Shown here: in pieces, positions 15,438 through 16,661 of the stretch
Position numbering within the stretch: position 1 is the stretch's first letter
Layout of the letters: every line of letters begins with the position of its first letter
Source: Bacteroidaceae bacterium
Lineage (GTDB): Bacteria > Bacteroidota > Bacteroidia > Bacteroidales > Bacteroidaceae
NCBI GenBank assembly: GCA_016302965.1
Contig: JAEDMP010000053.1
Location: forward strand, 1 to 16,661
Reading direction: 5' to 3'
Length of the DNA stretch: 16,661 bases
Program-made: the position numbers and the translations under genes
The notes under the pieces: generated by a model
Told to the model about the DNA's origin: nothing
What the model saw: the letters and a program-made list of their open reading frames with translations, nothing else
Databases searched by the model: none

Positions 15438-15453
15438 TACCACAAGAAGGGTA
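15438..15453. promoter_or_regulatory. Operator-like dyad site 1 (TACCACAAGAAGGGTA)
   Basis: A 16-bp TACC-N8-GGTA dyad. Its centre is about 42 bp upstream of the predicted DsrE-like gene start site, immediately upstream of the -33 element. It shares TACCAC and AGGGTA with site 2, 23 bp away. Confidence 0.65.
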
Positions 15454-15460
15454 AATCATC

Positions 15461-15476
15461 TACCACGATTAGGGTA
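15461..15476. promoter_or_regulatory. Operator-like dyad site 2 (TACCACGATTAGGGTA)
   Basis: The second 16-bp dyad, centred about 65 bp upstream of the predicted start site of the DsrE-like gene. It matches site 1 at both half-sites. Confidence 0.65.
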
Positions 15477-15490
15477 TAAATGGTTGGGCC

Positions 15491-15506
15491 TACTATCATT
15501 GTGGTA
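15491..15506. promoter_or_regulatory. Operator-like dyad site 3 (TACTATCATTGTGGTA)
   Basis: The left half is degenerate (TACT) but the right half GTGGTA is exact. Flanking bases extend the same dyad to GCCTAC (15488-15493) and GTAGGC (15504-15509). It is centred about 65 bp upstream of the predicted carrier-gene start site. Confidence 0.6.
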
Positions 15507-15513
15507 GGCAAAA

Positions 15514-15529
15514 TACCACGGGTGTGGTA
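15514..15529. promoter_or_regulatory. Operator-like dyad site 4 (TACCACGGGTGTGGTA)
   Basis: The strongest site: TACCAC and GTGGTA are perfect reverse complements around 4 bp, and one more A-T pair extends the dyad to 15513-15530. It is centred about 42 bp upstream of the predicted carrier-gene start site and touches its -33 element. Confidence 0.7.
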
Positions 15530-15560
15530 TTGCGGGATTCACGGAAAGATGTTACCTTTG
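15529..15560 (+). promoter_or_regulatory. Predicted promoter of the sulfur-carrier operon
   Basis: ATTG (15529-15532, one mismatch to TTTG), a 20-bp spacer and TACCTTTG (15553-15560). The start near 15564 gives a 55-nt A/T-rich leader with a weak AAGG six bases before ATG 15619. The leader is too short for, and shows no sign of, a TPP riboswitch. Confidence 0.72.
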
Positions 15561-15618
15561 CACGCAGAATCAACAACAGGAAACTCGTTTTTATTATCTA
15601 ATAATAATAAGGTATACT

Positions 15619-15831
15619 ATGGCAAAGATTATTGTGAATGGTGAACAGCAGGACGTCAGCCTCCCGCTCAATGTAGCACAGTTGCTGCAGTTGAACCAGG
15701 TGGAACAGCCTGAGAGGGTGTCGGTACAGGTCAACGAAGAGTTTGCCGAACGTGGCGACTGGGAAAAAATCCAGATCAAGGAAGGCGACGAGGTGGATTT
15801 CCTCTATTTTATGGGAGGAGGTGCGCGATGA
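15619..15831 (+). CDS. ThiS/MoaD-family sulfur carrier protein with extended GGG-Ala-Arg C terminus
   Basis: A 70-aa ubiquitin-like (beta-grasp) protein of ThiS size. MAKIIVNGEQQDVSLPLNVAQLLQ gives the first hairpin and helix, VSVQVNEEF a central strand, and IKEGDEVDFLYFMGGG the final strand and diglycine tail. Carriers of this type are adenylated at the terminal Gly by a ThiF/MoeB-type E1 and converted to a thiocarboxylate for thiamin, molybdopterin or Cys/Met synthesis. Here Ala69-Arg70 follow Gly66-68, so a free Gly terminus does not exist in the primary product. The FLYFMGGG ending recalls carriers of amino-acid sulfur assimilation (Wolinella HcyS type) more than classical ThiS. The stop overlaps the E1 start (ATGA). 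Pathway is not settled, hence no symbol. Confidence 0.87.
   Translation: MAKIIVNGEQQDVSLPLNVAQLLQLNQVEQPERVSVQVNEEFAERGDWEKIQIKEGDEVDFLYFMGGGAR
15816..15822 (+). promoter_or_regulatory. Consensus Shine-Dalgarno AGGAGGT inside the carrier gene
   Basis: AGGAGGT lies 5 nt before the E1 start codon at 15828 and is formed by the GGA GGA GGT codons for the carrier's Gly66-68. It is the only consensus Shine-Dalgarno I noticed at a gene start in this window, and it supports the E1 start and translational coupling. Confidence 0.8.
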
Positions 15832-16637
15832 TTGACTTCACGGAACAACAGATACAGCGTTATTCCCGTCATATCCTGCTCAAGGATGTGGGTGTGGAAG
15901 GCCAGGAGAAGATTATGGATGCGCGCGTGCTGGTGGTGGGTGCCGGCGGACTCGGTTCGCCTGTCTCGCTCTATCTCGCGGCGGCCGGTATAGGCACTAT
16001 CGGAGTGGTGGATGCCGATGTGGTGGACCTGAGCAATCTGCAACGGCAGATTATCCATTTCACCAAAGATTTGGGTGTGCCCAAGGTAGAGAGCGCCAAG
16101 GAGAAGATTCAGGCCATCAATCCAGATGTGAAGGTGGAGACCTATCGAGAGTTTCTCGATTCGTCCAACGCACTGGACATCATCCGCGACTATGACTTCA
16201 TCGTTGACTGCACCGACAATTTCCCCGTCAAGTTTCTCATCAATGATGCCTGCGTGATGGCTGGCAAACCCTTCTCGCATGGTGGCATCCTGTGCTTCAA
16301 GGGACAAACCTTCACCCATCTGCCCGGCTCAGCCTGCTATCGCTGCCTGTTCAAGGAACCGCCTCCTGCAGGAGCCGTGCCCACCTGTTCGCAGGCAGGT
16401 GTGCTGGGAGCCATTGCCGGTATGCTGGGAACCATCCAGGCGGCCGAGGTGCTGAAATACTTCACCGGCGTAGGGGAACTGCTCACCAACAGACTTCTCA
16501 CCTTCGATGCCAAGACCATGGTTTTCCACACCATCAAGGTCAGCAAGCGCGAGTCGTGCGAACTGTGCGGAGCCCATCCCACCATCGACCGTCTCGTCGA
16601 CTATGAGTTGCCGAGTTGTGACCTCAAGAAACATTGA
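15828..16637 (+). CDS. ThiF/MoeB/HesA-family E1-like adenylyltransferase
   Basis: A 269-aa enzyme that adenylates the C terminus of a ubiquitin-like sulfur carrier, very probably the one encoded just upstream. Visible features: the leading RYSRH (11-15), nucleotide-binding GAGGLGSP (38-45), Asp62 and the DLSNLQRQ motif (67-74) with the ATP-contacting Arg73, Lys86 (PKVESAKEKI), Asp130 in DCTDN, and two CxxC zinc pairs (Cys170/173 and Cys244/247). PTCSQAGV places Cys187 where ThiF has its sulfur-relay cysteine. Length is that of MoeB/ThiF, with no C-terminal rhodanese domain. The gene overlaps the carrier by 4 bp and has a perfect Shine-Dalgarno. Sequence alone does not separate thiamin, molybdopterin and amino-acid pathways. 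Its last codons lie in a tandem repeat. Confidence 0.92.
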   Translation: MIDFTEQQIQRYSRHILLKDVGVEGQEKIMDARVLVVGAGGLGSPVSLYLAAAGIGTIGVVDADVVDLSNLQRQIIHFTKDLGVPKVESAKEKIQAINPDVKVETYREFLDSSNALDIIRDYDFIVDCTDNFPVKFLINDACVMAGKPFSHGGILCFKGQTFTHLPGSACYRCLFKEPPPAGAVPTCSQAGVLGAIAGMLGTIQAAEVLKYFTGVGELLTNRLLTFDAKTMVFHTIKVSKRESCELCGAHPTIDRLVDYELPSCDLKKH

Positions 16638-16661
16638 CAAAGAAACATTGACAAAGAAACA
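16626..16661. repeat. 14-bp tandem repeat across the E1 stop codon
   Basis: AAGAAACATTGACA occurs at 16626-16639 and 16640-16653, with 8 more bases of a third copy running to the window edge. The first copy encodes the last three residues and stop of the E1 gene. Confidence 0.9.

Noticed and set aside
15438..15529. CRISPR array or integration-site repeats
   Set aside because: The repeats are 16-bp dyads at 23/30/23 bp spacing between two promoters, which fits operators; there is no long direct repeat with spacers.
15382..15618. TPP riboswitch upstream of the ThiS-like gene
   Set aside because: None of the conserved thi-box segments is present, and only about 55 nt separate the predicted start site from the ATG.

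Overview
This window looks like a piece of a Bacteroidota chromosome, most likely Prevotella or a close relative. Eight start regions carry the Bacteroidota housekeeping -7 element TAnnTTTG, most with a TTTG-like -33 element 19-20 bp upstream. Shine-Dalgarno sites are almost absent. The gene set also fits: an M13 peptidase, a DUF4923 protein, a fused NfnA/NfnB-type oxidoreductase, a DUF2582 winged-helix protein and a TonB-dependent receptor. I see no tRNA, rRNA, CRISPR array, insertion sequence or phage gene. Genus and family names rest on recognising protein sequence, not on a search.

Layout. Positions 1-3381: the end of an ABC-F ATPase, then a secreted M13 zinc metallopeptidase, closed by a perfect 17-bp hairpin. 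Positions 3431-5713 (minus): a 760-aa fusion usually annotated as dihydroorotate dehydrogenase B subunit plus glutamate synthase small subunit. Its cluster ligands fit NADH-dependent ferredoxin:NADP+ oxidoreductase (Nfn) better. It is divergent from aspS (5900-7660). Positions 7785-8810: two small winged-helix-like proteins between hairpins, ending in a 28-bp inverted repeat shared with the convergent DUF4923 gene (8826-9434, minus). Positions 9567-12811: a four-gene glycan operon of GT2 glycosyltransferase, L-rhamnose mutarotase, hexapeptide acyltransferase and GT4 glycosyltransferase. Positions 12816-14994: a TonB-dependent receptor with its own promoter. Positions 15004-16661: a sulfur-trafficking locus, with a DsrE/DrsH-like protein (minus) divergent from a ThiS/MoaD-like sulfur carrier and its ThiF/MoeB-like E1 enzyme (plus).

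The most interesting part is the last locus. The region between the divergent DsrE-like and carrier genes holds four copies of a 16-bp dyad, consensus TACCAC-N4-GTGGTA. They are arranged as a mirror image, so each predicted promoter has one site near -42 and one near -65. This suggests a dedicated activator; no TPP riboswitch is present. The carrier ends GGG-Ala-Arg instead of a free Gly-Gly, so it may need proteolytic maturation. The codons of that tail also form a perfect AGGAGGT Shine-Dalgarno for the overlapping E1 gene, in a window where such sites are otherwise missing. The DsrE-like protein stops short of the Cys-bearing segment its family normally has and contains no cysteine at all.
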